Notes under the pieces: generated by a model
Seen by the model: only the letters and a program-made list of their open reading frames with translations
What the model was told of the DNA's origin: nothing
Databases searched by the model: none
Origin: Chamaecyparis obtusa
Lineage: Eukaryota > Streptophyta > Pinopsida > Cupressales > Cupressaceae
Assembly: GCA_027943335.1 (NCBI GenBank)
Contig: BSBK01008836.1
Location: 62,001 to 126,000, forward strand
Direction: 5' to 3'
Length of the DNA: 64,000 bases
Position numbers and translations under genes: made by a program
Shown: positions 50,001-60,551 of the stretch, piece after piece
Layout of the letters: every line of letters begins with the position of its first letter
How positions within the stretch are numbered: position 1 is the stretch's first letter

Positions 50001-51620
50001 ATATGGCTCGTGCATTTGTTTCATGTTCTTGGTCTGCAACTTTCCACCCCTTTGTATGTCCATTACTTGATTAGATTCTATTATAATTTTGTGTTTAAGG
50101 TGTTTTGGTACTTGGCATTCTTTCTTTGTAATCATTTGAACATATGATAAGGCTAGGACTCATCCTGAGGGTCTGAGAGTACATGAGAGTTCCCTAGACC
50201 TGTAAAAAGAGACCATTTGAAGTACATTATTGTTTCTTTATCTTGTGTGTGGGTAGGGGACTAGGTACCCTAGGTAAGTGGCTCACCATAGGTGTTGGAA
50301 CTCAAAGTGGTTTCCATATGATCCTATGGGTGAGTTTGTAAACAAGTGATAACCTTAATAATTAACTTGGGAAAGGGGGGCTTCAAAAGATAATGAAACA
50401 CATGTAATATAAGTCCATATAGATCTGTTGGAGTACCGGGACCATGGATAACTACCAAGGTGGATCCTTCACATAAAAAAGGGACCAGGGTTACATGGTT
50501 GGCAAGGATGATCTCAATGTACAGGTTGTGTGATGACACTCACCTAGATGGTATGCTAGAAACCTGACCTTTGTGATTAGTATGATGTGTTGTTTAATCC
50601 TTTTCCTTTGGTTTCAAGTGAGTATTTTGTAATGCCTTAGCTTGTTTTAGGCCTTGTGAGTGCCTTGGTTCTATCTCCTAGCATGGGGGGTGGAACTTCA
50701 CTAGTCTCACATGGTTGGGTGGTAAATATCTTTTCAGGTACTATTTGTGGTTTGTGGCTTGGATGTGCTCATATTTATGTAGTGATAAATACTTCTCATT
50801 TTGTACCATGTACTATTTGTATTTTAATTCAATATGTAAAAGATCTCTTTGTAAGCCTTCGGGTCATTTGATGTAATTGTAAATGTAATTGTATTCATCA
50901 TTGGAAATTGAAAGGATAAAGCAATGTAATAAGGGAGAGATAGCTTTAGGGGTTTTCAAGGGATGTTTTATGTAAGAATCAAAAGTTGCATTAAAGAAAT
51001 GTAATCTTGTAATTTTTTGTTTATCTCTCCTATGTTTGAAATGAAAAGTAAGATCTCAAATCTAAAGGTTTAATTATATTTTGTAAAGCCTAGTTAATCA
51101 ATGTGTAGATAAGAAGGATTGTAAATGGAATGGAAAGTAAAAGATATTTTCATATAGTTAAGAATGAGACGTTAAGTTCTTATCTTTTCCTTAATTTCTA
51201 AAGAATGCAAAGTAGAAGAAAAAGGAAATTAATTCAATTAGATAAGGAATGGAATACAATGGTTTTTATATTGGTAAGTGAATTCAATAAGGGAACCTTT
51301 AAGGAATGTTCTTTTGTAGATGTAAACAATGAAATGTTAGTAATGTTTTTTTTAAAAATTGTTAGTTGAAATTTTGTACTTAAGACTTGATTCCTTATGG
51401 GTTCCCTGGTGGGGACATTACACGAACAATCTACATCCAACTTTTTTAATCGTAACAAGGTCCAACATACGCCATCAATTAGACAACTTTTTTGTAAGAG
51501 ACCTTTATGTCATCCATGGAAAATAGGCCCAAACCATGTAATGATGATAGTGCTATGCGATATATCTTGCCTTTAACACTAAAATAAGTGTTTATTAGAG
51601 GAATTTCCTTGGGGACCCAT
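47100..51620. other. Unassigned repeat-like region inside the CACTA interval
   Basis: No coding domain recognised. The texture is LTR-like: CCCTGGTGGGGACATTACA near 51402-51422 could be an LTR end, but no matching start, duplication or second copy was found. Only a SINE-like piece at 48640-48735 stands out. Confidence 0.4.
48640..48735 (-). repeat. Possible tRNA-derived SINE
   Basis: The minus strand reads ATAACCCAATTGGAAAC (A-box-like) and about 40 nt later CTCAGGATCAAATCTCC (B-box-like), followed downstream by a TTTATTTATTTATTTAAT tail. No flanking duplication was identified. Confidence 0.4.
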
Positions 51621-51625
51621 TGTTT

Positions 51626-51960
51626 TTTTGGAAAAATGGTCAGCGCTCCCCTCGGGATTCATGACATGTCTTAACCGCCTCCTTAGTCTTCTATAAGTCT
51701 AGTGGTTGTATCGAGCATTAACATGTTGATCTTTTGGTGCAAAGACAACCACTACTTGTAACAAGTGGTATCAGAGCTTGGTCACAGGTTTGAATCCTCT
51801 CAGGTAATGTTGAGGGGGAGATTGTTGGAAAAATGGTCAACTCCCCCCTTGGGATTCATGGTATGGCTTAACCGCCTCTTGTGTCTTTTATAAGTCTAGT
51901 GGTAGTATCAAGCATTAACAGGTTGATCTTTTGGTGCAATGGAAACCACTACTTGTAATG
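51626..51960 (+). mobile_element. Second TRIM copy, 335 bp
   Basis: Same family and same length as the copy at 32106-32440. LTRs are 51626-51763 and 51823-51960 (138 bp each), with TGGTATCAGAGCTTGG as primer site and GAGGGGGAGA as polypurine tract. Perfect TGTTT duplications lie at 51621-51625 and 51961-51965. Both outer termini are altered (TT for TG, TG for CA), while the inner ends are normal. Confidence 0.9.
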
Positions 51961-52689
51961 TGTTTTTGTCGATGTTGGTACCTAAAGGGAACCTCAATGT
52001 CTCCTTTGCTCTCATCATCATAAGAACATGACCCCCCTTGAGTAAGGAAAAATTTCATGCGTTTATTGAATTTTCTTCTAGTCTTTTGACCTCTAGTTGA
52101 TCTCCCTAATTCAGACATACTACATGTCTCACTTTCTTCTTCCATTCCTATATTTACCTTGCTCGAAGAAGACACATCTGAAAAATACCTATTTTCTACT
52201 ACCTACACTCCATCAAATGAGAGAGATAGTTGGTAATGAGAGATATTTTCAAATTGTAAAATACATTAATCTCTATAGGGTGTATTGACTTATACTTGTC
52301 AATCCATGAGACTATGTGGGATGCTCATGAAAGGGGTTTGGATCCCTGCATATGTAATTCAATTATCTTATGTTAGCTAAAAAAATCATGATACGTATAC
52401 TCAAAATTACATAGTAGGTACCTTAAAAACCATAAGCATCACATATGAATTAAAAATATTAAAAGGTACATCACAAATTAATTAGATTAAGCATTGATCA
52501 CATAACTGTACATTTCTATCAAGAAATCAACATTAAATATATTAAGCATTTATCGCATAACTATACATTTCTATCAAGAAATCAATATTAAATAGATTAA
52601 GTATTGATCTCATAACTATACATTTATATCAAGAAATCAATATTAAATAGATTAAGCATTAATCACATAAATGTACATTTCATTCATGT

Positions 52690-52915
52690 CATTGATCTTC
52701 TTCTTCATCCAACTCATCATCATGATCGTCATCATCATTGACATCATCACCACCAGCATCATCATCCTAGTCTTCATCATCATCATCATTGTTGTCATCA
52801 ACATCATCATCATCATGATCAGTAGCAACATAATTGACATCATCTTATTCTTCTTCTTCTTCAAGAAAATTTACATCAAGAACATCATGGACTAACTATC
52901 GATCATGATCATCAT
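52690..52915. repeat. CAT/ATC trinucleotide-rich tract
   Basis: About 225 bp of imperfect CATCAT/TCATCA repeats. On the minus strand in the CACTA frame it would code Asp/Glu-rich sequence, so it probably grew from the acidic tail of the DUF4216 protein. Confidence 0.75.
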
Positions 52916-54060
52916 CCACATCATCTTCTACTTGTTCGATATCTTCTTCTTCCAACGCATTATACCTTATCAACCTTCCTCTTGGATCATGTCTAACAAA
53001 AAATGACCAACCCGATTTATGTGGAGCCTCTGAGTAAAATACCTTCTCACATTGGCTTGGAAGAACATAGGACTCATCCCCGACTGGCTCAAACCACCTT
53101 GTATTAATCATTGAAATTCATTGTCATATTCAATAACAGTTCTATTAGGAGTTATTTTGATTAAGTCATAGATTGTACCATCTAACAATGAAGATAATTA
53201 ATTTGAAGGAATTAAAGTCACACTCAAGTATATCATCCAAAATTCCATAGTATCAATTTTGAGACTTTTGAGGATGTAAGTCATTTCTAGATGAAATATT
53301 AGTCACCTGAAAGATTGCACTTATCCCAAAATCACAAGTTTTCTTTTTGTCATCCAAATTTTTGATGCAACATTTATGACCATTGCAGAATATATCCTTG
53401 TGGTGTTTGACCTACAATAATATGTCAAACATGTAAAAATTATTACATCACAAGTTGATAAACATACAGGTGATTAACAAATTTATACGTACTTAAAAAT
53501 CTCTTAAACCATATGCTAAATCTATTTCCCTTTGCGTAACATTAGAATCTCCATTATGATGAGCTTCTTTAACCAATGAAGACACACATTCACATGTTAA
53601 TGTGCGACCAAAATGATGACATTTTTCAATCCATACCATCATCAAATCTTAATTTTTTGCAATATACAAATATATTGCATCCCACTCTCGAGCAATTATA
53701 CAAAGAATAAATAGATGGCTTACAACCGATTAATTTTGAATATTAGGAATTAATTAACTAAAATAACATCTTATAATTTATTACCTCTCACTTTCCTCAA
53801 TCTACCTTTCCCCACCAAGTGCTCCCCTTCAAATTTTTTAATGGTGTCGGGATCCCAAATATGATCTATATGGATCTTTCATGCAAATTTAAAAAGATAT
53901 TCAGTAATGCACACCATAGTTTGGTATACCATATATCCCTCCACCATAGAACCCCCAAGACATTCTTTTTGTTGAACCAAAGCCTTCAAAAATTTCAAGT
54001 GTCTCTCAACCATCCACATTAACCGAGTGTGTATAGGTCCACACAATTCAATCTCCTCAA
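52896..54060 (-). pseudogene. CACTA transposase (DUF4218 and DUF4216 parts), broken
   Basis: On the minus strand, GPIHTRWMWMVERHLKFLKA and GGSMVEGYMV near 54040-53960 match DUF4218 (GPVHxRWMYPxERxLxxLK). YYGILDDILECDF near 53205-53165 and INTRWFEPVGDESYVLPSQC at 53108-53045, continuing with EKVFYSEAPHKSGWSFF, match DUF4216. Stops are frequent between them. The acidic tail continues into a (CAT/ATC)n tract. Confidence 0.8.
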
Positions 54061-54516
54061 CTTAGTGTATGAGGTAGTGTTCTTGTGTAGTAAAAAAAAT
54101 TGAAGGTAGACACTTTTGCATTTCACATATTAGATAAGGAATTATTCTCTTCCAATATTTTATATCTTCTTTATGGATTTATTTAGATGAAAACCACCTA
54201 CAAGACATTCAAGACACAAAAATATATAAATATGAGACCTTACAATATATTACATAACAACAAAAACAAATTGCGAATATAATAAATATATACAATAAAT
54301 TGAACATATATCACTGCTTACATCATGTATTTTCCAAGATCATATATCACTTATTTGATATTATTGTCGAATTTCTCTAGGAGAGATAGGGGTAGCACAT
54401 ACTATAGTAATTATAAACTAATCATGTCATTATTTTCTCACATAATACAATTAAAAGTACATGCAGTTTACAAATATATTGTAAATATAGAAGAACATGA
54501 CTTACCTTGATGAAGG

Positions 54517-55503
54517 TGTTGGCATTAAGTAGGATTGCCACTAGTGACAACACTTATTTTCATTCACAGTGCAAACCGAGCATAACAGTGCAAACCGAGC
54601 AGGACAGTGTAAACCGAGTAACATTATGTCTACCGAGTCACCAGTATTTACCGAGTTCAAAACCTATTCAGTGGTCAGTATGAACTGAGCCTTCACTTCT
54701 ACCGAGTGCATGATGATGCCGAGTAATGAAGTGGACGCCAAGTATCAAAAAGTCACCGAGTTAGTTTGCAGGAACCGAGTAACCATACTTGGGCCGACTC
54801 AGTAGCACTTATGTTTATTTGTCAAGCCGACTTTGTAATTGTAATTAATTATTTAGACTTGTATATAAACAATGTTGTGAAATACCAAGATGTATTGTAA
54901 TGAGTATGAATATGAAATAGAAGAGAAAAGCAGAGATAAGCGAATTACAAAGGGCTATAGCAGTATAAGGAATAGCAAAGACAAATTCATCACAGAAGGT
55001 GATCAGTACATCAGCGAATCTCATTCAGCAATCCAGTTGCAAAGCAAGAGATCTATTGTTTCATCCTAACAGGTGAATCAGTACTAAAATCCTTTAACCG
55101 GGTAGACTTAACAGTCTTTTGTAAAATCTCTTTACCGAGTACATACTTCTTTTGTAAGTTTGTAAAAATCCTCTAACAAGGTGGACCTAGCAGTCCTTAT
55201 TGCTCCTAGCAGGGCAGATCATCAGAAGTGATCAATTGTAAGCCTTAACCGGCCAACTTTATACTGCAGTACTAAAGCTTTGTGGGTTTCATCCCCACCC
55301 CAGTTTTACTTTCTTTTTGGAAGGTTTCTGGGTAACCAAATCTATGTGTCATTATTGTGAATGCTTTTAAGTTTCATGCTTTCTATATGCATAAGGATAA
55401 AGTAAACTATATGTTAATACATCTGTTATTGAAAGAAAATTTAGAGTTACTGATTCACCCCTCCCCTCTCAGTAACTTGGTTAATTCTTGAATATTTCCA
55501 ACA
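54517..55503 (+). repeat. Left LTR of the two-ORF element
   Basis: 987 bp. The first 270 bp are dense in CCGAG motifs; the rest includes a likely transcription-start region and ends TTTCCAACA. Confidence 0.92.
54570..54785 (+). repeat. ACCGAG motif cluster in the left LTR
   Basis: About ten copies of CCGAG(C/T), mostly ACCGAG, occur in 215 bp, some in 19-bp tandem units (CAGTGCAAACCGAGC). The same cluster sits at 60605-60835 in the right LTR, where it has one more unit. Its U3 position suits a set of transcription-factor sites, but none is named with confidence. Confidence 0.7.
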
Positions 55504-55505
55504 AT

Positions 55506-55517
55506 TGGTATCAGAGC
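55506..55517 (+). other. Primer-binding site of the two-ORF element
   Basis: TGGTATCAGAGC, an exact initiator-Met tRNA-type site, starts two bases after the LTR. This suggests mobilisation by Copia-type enzymes. Confidence 0.85.
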
Positions 55518-55569
55518 AGTATTGGTTCTCAAGATAAAGCTTAACTAGCTTGAGCAAAGATCCAGGACA

Positions 55570-56763
55570 ATGGAGGTATTCAAACTGAACAAGGTGATTG
55601 AAAATGAAAAGCTAGATCTGGAAATGGCCATAGCTAAACTTAAAGAAGCAAAAGAACATCTTTCCCAATCCCTAAGAAGAAAGAAGGAACTTGCAAATCA
55701 GATGAATGATCAGAATTACATTGAAGAAAAGATTGAAGATCTTTTTCCCTCAGATAGCTCAGATGAAGCAAACAATGTTGTCAAAGAACTCCTAGAAAAG
55801 AATGGGTCTCTGCAGGAAGAAGTGAGAAAATTAAAAAGAGAACAAGAGCTACACTCTACAAGATTTTGTGAGATCTTAGAACAAAGAAACAAGTTGAAAG
55901 ATGAATTAGATGGAAGGAACAATGAAGTCCAAAATAAAACCCTTCAGTTAGAAAACCTAATTGATCAGATCTCCCATACAAATGAGGAAATTCTGACTCT
56001 AAGTTCAGAAATAGAAAGAACAAGAGAAGAACTAAGATCTGAAAAGGAAATCAATCAAAGATTGGTGGATGACCTAAACACCGAAAAACAAATCAATGAA
56101 AGAATGCTGAAAAGCCAAGAAGACCTAGATCAGCTGTATAATCGAAATCTTCATAGGCAAAAAGGAAAAGCAGGACTTGGATACAATGGAGAAGGTGAAT
56201 CTTCTAAGCAAGGTACTCAAAGAAATCAGATTCCTACTTGTAATCATTGTGGAAAAATAGGACATACCTCAAATAAATGTTGGAGCAATGAAAAAGTAGA
56301 ATTCAATGGAAAATGCTACAACTGCAATCAGCACGGTCACAAAGCAAATGAATGCAGGGAAAAACCAAGATTCAAAGGTAATTGTCACAAATGCAACAAA
56401 CAAGGTCACAGGGCATCCGAGTGCAGATCCAAAACATTCAATCCAGCAGAACAAATTATAAAAGCAATGTTTGGATGGGATTACAACACCTGGTGCAGAT
56501 GTCATTACTGTGGAGAATATGGACACATTGGCATGAACTGCATAAAACATCATCTAAGGAAAAGAGATACTACCGTAAGATGCTTCAAATGCACTAAACT
56601 CGGTCACATAGCCAGAAATTGCATGAATGCTAGTAAAGTTGAAGATGGAAAGAAGAATGAAGCAACTAAGGTCAGGAAACAGGTAAGACAAAAGTGGATT
56701 CCTAAATCTACCAAGCAAACCAGTCCAAGTAATGGAATGGGTGGCTCTACTGACTCAAACTAA
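55570..56763 (+). CDS. ORF1: coiled-coil protein with five CCHC zinc knuckles
   Basis: The frame is open for 397 residues, starting at an ATG 53 nt after the primer site, where gag normally begins. Residues about 10-195 are heptad-rich and highly charged, predicting a long coiled coil. Five CX2CX4HX4C knuckles follow at about 224-237, 249-262, 272-285, 311-324 and 338-351. The tail is Lys/Ser-rich. Retroelement gag proteins usually carry one or two knuckles after a capsid domain; here the UBN2/DUF4219-type capsid region is absent. It probably packages element RNA and may assemble through the coiled coil, perhaps with a partner's gag. The intact frame in an otherwise decaying neighbourhood fits recent insertion. 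Confidence 0.82.
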   Translation: MEVFKLNKVIENEKLDLEMAIAKLKEAKEHLSQSLRRKKELANQMNDQNYIEEKIEDLFPSDSSDEANNVVKELLEKNGSLQEEVRKLKREQELHSTRFCEILEQRNKLKDELDGRNNEVQNKTLQLENLIDQISHTNEEILTLSSEIERTREELRSEKEINQRLVDDLNTEKQINERMLKSQEDLDQLYNRNLHRQKGKAGLGYNGEGESSKQGTQRNQIPTCNHCGKIGHTSNKCWSNEKVEFNGKCYNCNQHGHKANECREKPRFKGNCHKCNKQGHRASECRSKTFNPAEQIIKAMFGWDYNTWCRCHYCGEYGHIGMNCIKHHLRKRDTTVRCFKCTKLGHIARNCMNASKVEDGKKNEATKVRKQVRQKWIPKSTKQTSPSNGMGGSTDSN

Positions 56764-57181
56764 ATTCGCAAGAGAGCACTGGAACTGTATTCTCATAGAC
56801 AAATCTCAAGCAGTTCCAGAACTGAATTAAAAGAAAGATCTAAATCAGCATACAAAGATGCAACAAGATCACAGGAAGGTCGGTATCAGTCTTTATCGAG
56901 CAAGGTCGGTACCAGTCTTTACCGAGAGAGGTCGGAGCAATTTGAATTCTCGAGTTCACCGAGTTGCGAAGTCTTTACCAAGCAATTAATTCATAGTGGG
57001 TGACAGTCTATCGGAATTCATACCCTAATTTGTACTGAGCATTAATGATAAAGTTGTAAACAAAAGGTAAGAAATCAAACTCATTCTTCACCGCGAACCT
57101 TTAGCACTTTGAGAGCAGAAAATTTCAAGAGCAATCCAGCGATTTAAATACTTTTGCGAAAATAATTTTCTGTGAGCTACC
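56764..57181 (+). other. Spacer between ORF1 and ORF2 with CCGAG/GGTCGG motifs
   Basis: This 418-bp stretch has repeated GGTCGGTA(T/C)CAGTCTTTA and (T/A)CCGAG phrases at about 56880-56985, echoing the LTR motif cluster. It could serve as a leader or internal promoter for ORF2; no direct signal shows which. Confidence 0.5.
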
Positions 57182-60100
57182 ATGGCATCATCCAGCACTT
57201 CAGCGAAGAAAGGATCAGAAATGTTAGTCCAAGAGGAATGGAGCGCACCAGATTTCAAGCTCGTGCCTGCAATTGTAGCAGCCCTAGATCCGAACGGAGC
57301 TCAATCTCAGATTCCTCCTAAGGTACTACTTGTTAACGATATTCACAATCATTTCAATTGTGCAATTCAAGAAATGGGAAACCTAGAGCTAGATATTGTG
57401 CATGAGGAACTATGTGTGGATGGTACCCGAGCACAAACATCTGGAAGACAAGGGATTAGTTCATATTGCACATTTACCTCAAAACTTTTGGGAGAAATGG
57501 GTTAGATACATTCTCAGCCGTGTACATGATGGCAAGATTTGGCTTGAGCAACCCATAGAGATCACTAAGAAGATGATTCATCAAATCACCGGTCTTCCCA
57601 TGTTGAACAAAGCAAAATCTACCAAAACCCTAGGTCGGCCGGAATTGGAGAAGAAAACCCTAGCCGAGTGGGACGGTAGAGGCATGAAAGTAAGCAACAT
57701 TATTGATGCTGAACTAAAATTTGGTACACACATAATTGCCCATAAGATATACAGTTCAAGTCGACAGAATAGTGTCTCCTGTGAAGCCGTAGACCTAGCA
57801 TACAAAGTGGTCAAGAATAACTTATCATTTGACCTTGCAGATTTATTGTTAAAATAGTTTAACAAGAACATGGAAAGCATTCAAACTTCCAAAAACAATC
57901 CATGTAAGTTTGGATCTTTACTGGTCTGTTTATTCTTCTACATTCAGAAATTCTTCCCTTCTAAAGGAAAAGTAGTATGGAGAAAATATGTGCCAGTTCT
58001 TTATGAAATAAATGAATATATTTCAGAAATGGGTAAAAATTTTGAGAGCATCATGGACAGTTATTTTGAGTCTTTCAAAGAGAAAATGAATGACAGATTC
58101 CAGATTCCACAGAAGTTGGTTGAGGATTATAAGGATGATATTTGTTTCATGGTGGACTGTGACAGAGTATACATTCAAGCAGCTAAACTGAGGATTGTAC
58201 ATGTAAAACCTCTTCCTTATGAGGTAAACATTGATGAAACCAAGAATATCATTGAAGCCCTTCTTAATCAGCCTGTTAATCCCAAAGCCCCATATTTTGG
58301 AACATATGATGAAGCTAAGGTGAGAATTGAATTAAGCATAAAGCTTCCACAGGCGGTAAATAAAGGAAAGAAGAGGATAGCCAAAATGCAAATGCTAACC
58401 GAGGACAAAGGAGAAGACACTGAAGAAGAAAAGGAAAAGGATGAGAAAATAGAGGAACCAGAACCTGCAAAGAAGAAAGGAAAGGTATTCATCACTAAGG
58501 CACCTAAGCCTCCCACTGTTGTATTTACAAGGAGAAGTGCAAGAGGTAAGGCAGACAAGGCAGACAAAGATATAATATTCAAAAGGCCTCCTCTAACCCT
58601 TCAAGAGAAGATCAAACTTTTTAGAGAAGGATCAGGATCTGGAGTAAGTAATATAAAATCTTTTAAATATGAAACCAGATCGGAAATAGAACAAAAGGAA
58701 ATAGAAGATGCTGTCATTGAAAAGATGGACAGTGGAAATAATCTCCTAATGAAATAGCCCCACAGGTTCCAGCAACTTTATTAGATCCAATAAAAATGAG
58801 ATGGAGCAATGCCAAGCAAACTGTAAAAGACATATTTGATCAAACCCTGAGACAGTTAATGCCAAGCTTGAAAAATGATGAAATAAAGAAGGCATTGAAG
58901 GAGAATGAAAATAAGATGACACTGAAGTTCAATACTTGTTTGATTCTGATTAACAATATTGAATCAGTTGTGAAGGCTACAAATGCCACATGGAAGAACA
59001 TATACCATCTTCACCAACCGAGTATTGAAACAGTTATAATAAAAGACATTGAAGATGACAGTGATGAACAGGAAGAAGCCACTGAGGTAAATGATACTGT
59101 GAGGATAGCGGCAAAAGTCATTACATCACTTCCTACCTCTCCAGTAAAAGTTACTACATCTAGCCCGGAGACACCTTCAAGCATGGTTGTGACAACTTCA
59201 ACATTTGTCCAATCACCTATAGCAACAACAGAAGCAACTACCATTTCTTCTACCGAGTTGCAGTCTCCTACTTCATCAAGTTTTCCAGCAGTAAGTATTC
59301 CAGTTTTTGATTCTACATGTGTAAATACTTCAAGTTCTCCAATAGACAGTATACCAGTCTCTATAGCCAGTCCTACTATGTCTACTGTCACTACTACTAA
59401 GGCATTAAGTACAGATAAGCCTAAGGCTCAACCGAGTATAAGATTTTTGGGTAAGAATATAGTAGAGGATATAGACCTAGATGAAGAAATAGAGATTCCA
59501 ACATTAGATTTTGCAAATCTATCAGTAGACCAAATGCAAAATATAGGTGAAATCCTCCAAAGGAAAGCAAAACAAAAGAAACTTAAAGAGGAGAGAGACA
59601 AGGAATATCAAATCATTAAGGATGCTAGGGACATTTTGTCTGAAGCATTAGGTATTAAAGTAGACTCCTCTCAACATGTTTTGTTACAATTAGTAGAAGC
59701 AGTAAATAAATACAATGAGGATTCATCTGGGACAGAAAAGTTAGTTGAAAAAGCCGAGAAGAGATTCAACAATAAAGTGCTTGAGCACATTGCTCAGCAC
59801 ATAGCTATTAATCAAGTGGAATTGTCTTCAGTTTTGTCAAACATTGAATCTTCCTATTCGAATGTTACCTCTCTTTTGGCTAGACTATGCAATGTTGCCG
59901 AGTTCACAAAGGATGTCAAGGACAAAATGAATAAAATTGATGAGGATTTGAAGATTAGCATACAGAAGTTGCAACTTGAACCAAGTTCAAGCTCTGCTCA
60001 TCACATGAAAATCTCATACCTATCAAATACGCAGTCAGAACTACTGAAAGAAGACACAAGGATCCGGTCCACACTGCTAGACATTCAGAACATGATCCTT

Positions 60101-60316
60101 CCCATCATGAATACAATGTACAAGCACATTGAACATTCCAAAACATTGATTCATGACAATCAGTTCTCAATAGCAGATCATATGATTGAACTCTCTGCAG
60201 AAATCCAAATTGCAATCCAAACATGCAAGATTCTGCAAGAAAATTGGGACAGAACCCTGGCACTGATAATGAAGGTACATTCTGATTTTCTATCAAATTT
60301 TGGATTCTCTCTGTAA
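57182..60316 (+). pseudogene. ORF2: about 1040-codon protein of unknown function, three lesions
   Basis: Open pieces 57182-57505, 57396-57857, 57870-58757 and 58796-60316 read as one protein with a frameshift near 57420-57440, a TAG at 57855-57857 and a frameshift near 58745. The order is: an N-terminal globular region of about 400 residues (phrases such as HIAHLPQNFWEKWVRYIL, IWLEQPIEITKKMIHQITGL); a Lys/Glu-rich basic-acidic hinge; a Ser/Thr/Pro-rich stretch of about 110 residues; and a helical, coiled-coil-like C-terminus. No signal peptide, membrane segment, catalytic motif or pol domain was recognised. The N-terminal region faintly resembles plant transposon-associated proteins (PF20167 type), which needs a profile search. 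With only three lesions it was protein-coding until recently. Confidence 0.7.
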
Positions 60317-60339
60317 ATCACTTGTATATACACCTTTGG

Positions 60340-60550
60340 CATTATCGTCAAAAAGGGGGAGATATGTATAGAGGGAGATATGTATATGTACAGAAGAAAA
60401 GAAGAAAAAGTTAGCACATTGAAAGGGGGAGACAATTTATAAAGCCCTATGACAAAGACAATTTTGAAAAATCAAAATAAATCTCAGCATGGTTCATGTA
60501 TATAAGTTTTGGGCAATAAGTGTTTTTGTCACTAATGCCAAAGGGGGAGA
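60340..60550 (+). other. Three polypurine-tract-like boxes before the right LTR
   Basis: AAAAAGGGGGAGATATG near 60351, GAAAGGGGGAGAC near 60421 and AAAGGGGGAGA at 60540-60550 repeat the plus-strand primer motif. Only the last touches the LTR. TCGTCAAAAAGGGGGAG and ATGCCAAAGGGGGAG share their flanks, suggesting duplication of the region. Confidence 0.7.
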
Positions 60551-60551
60551 T

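Noticed and set aside
52652..52895. Met- or Ile-rich frames
   Set aside because: They come from the CAT/ATC trinucleotide tract.
57182..60316. ORF2 as an envelope protein
   Set aside because: Its position fits, but no signal peptide, transmembrane segment or fusion-like region is visible.
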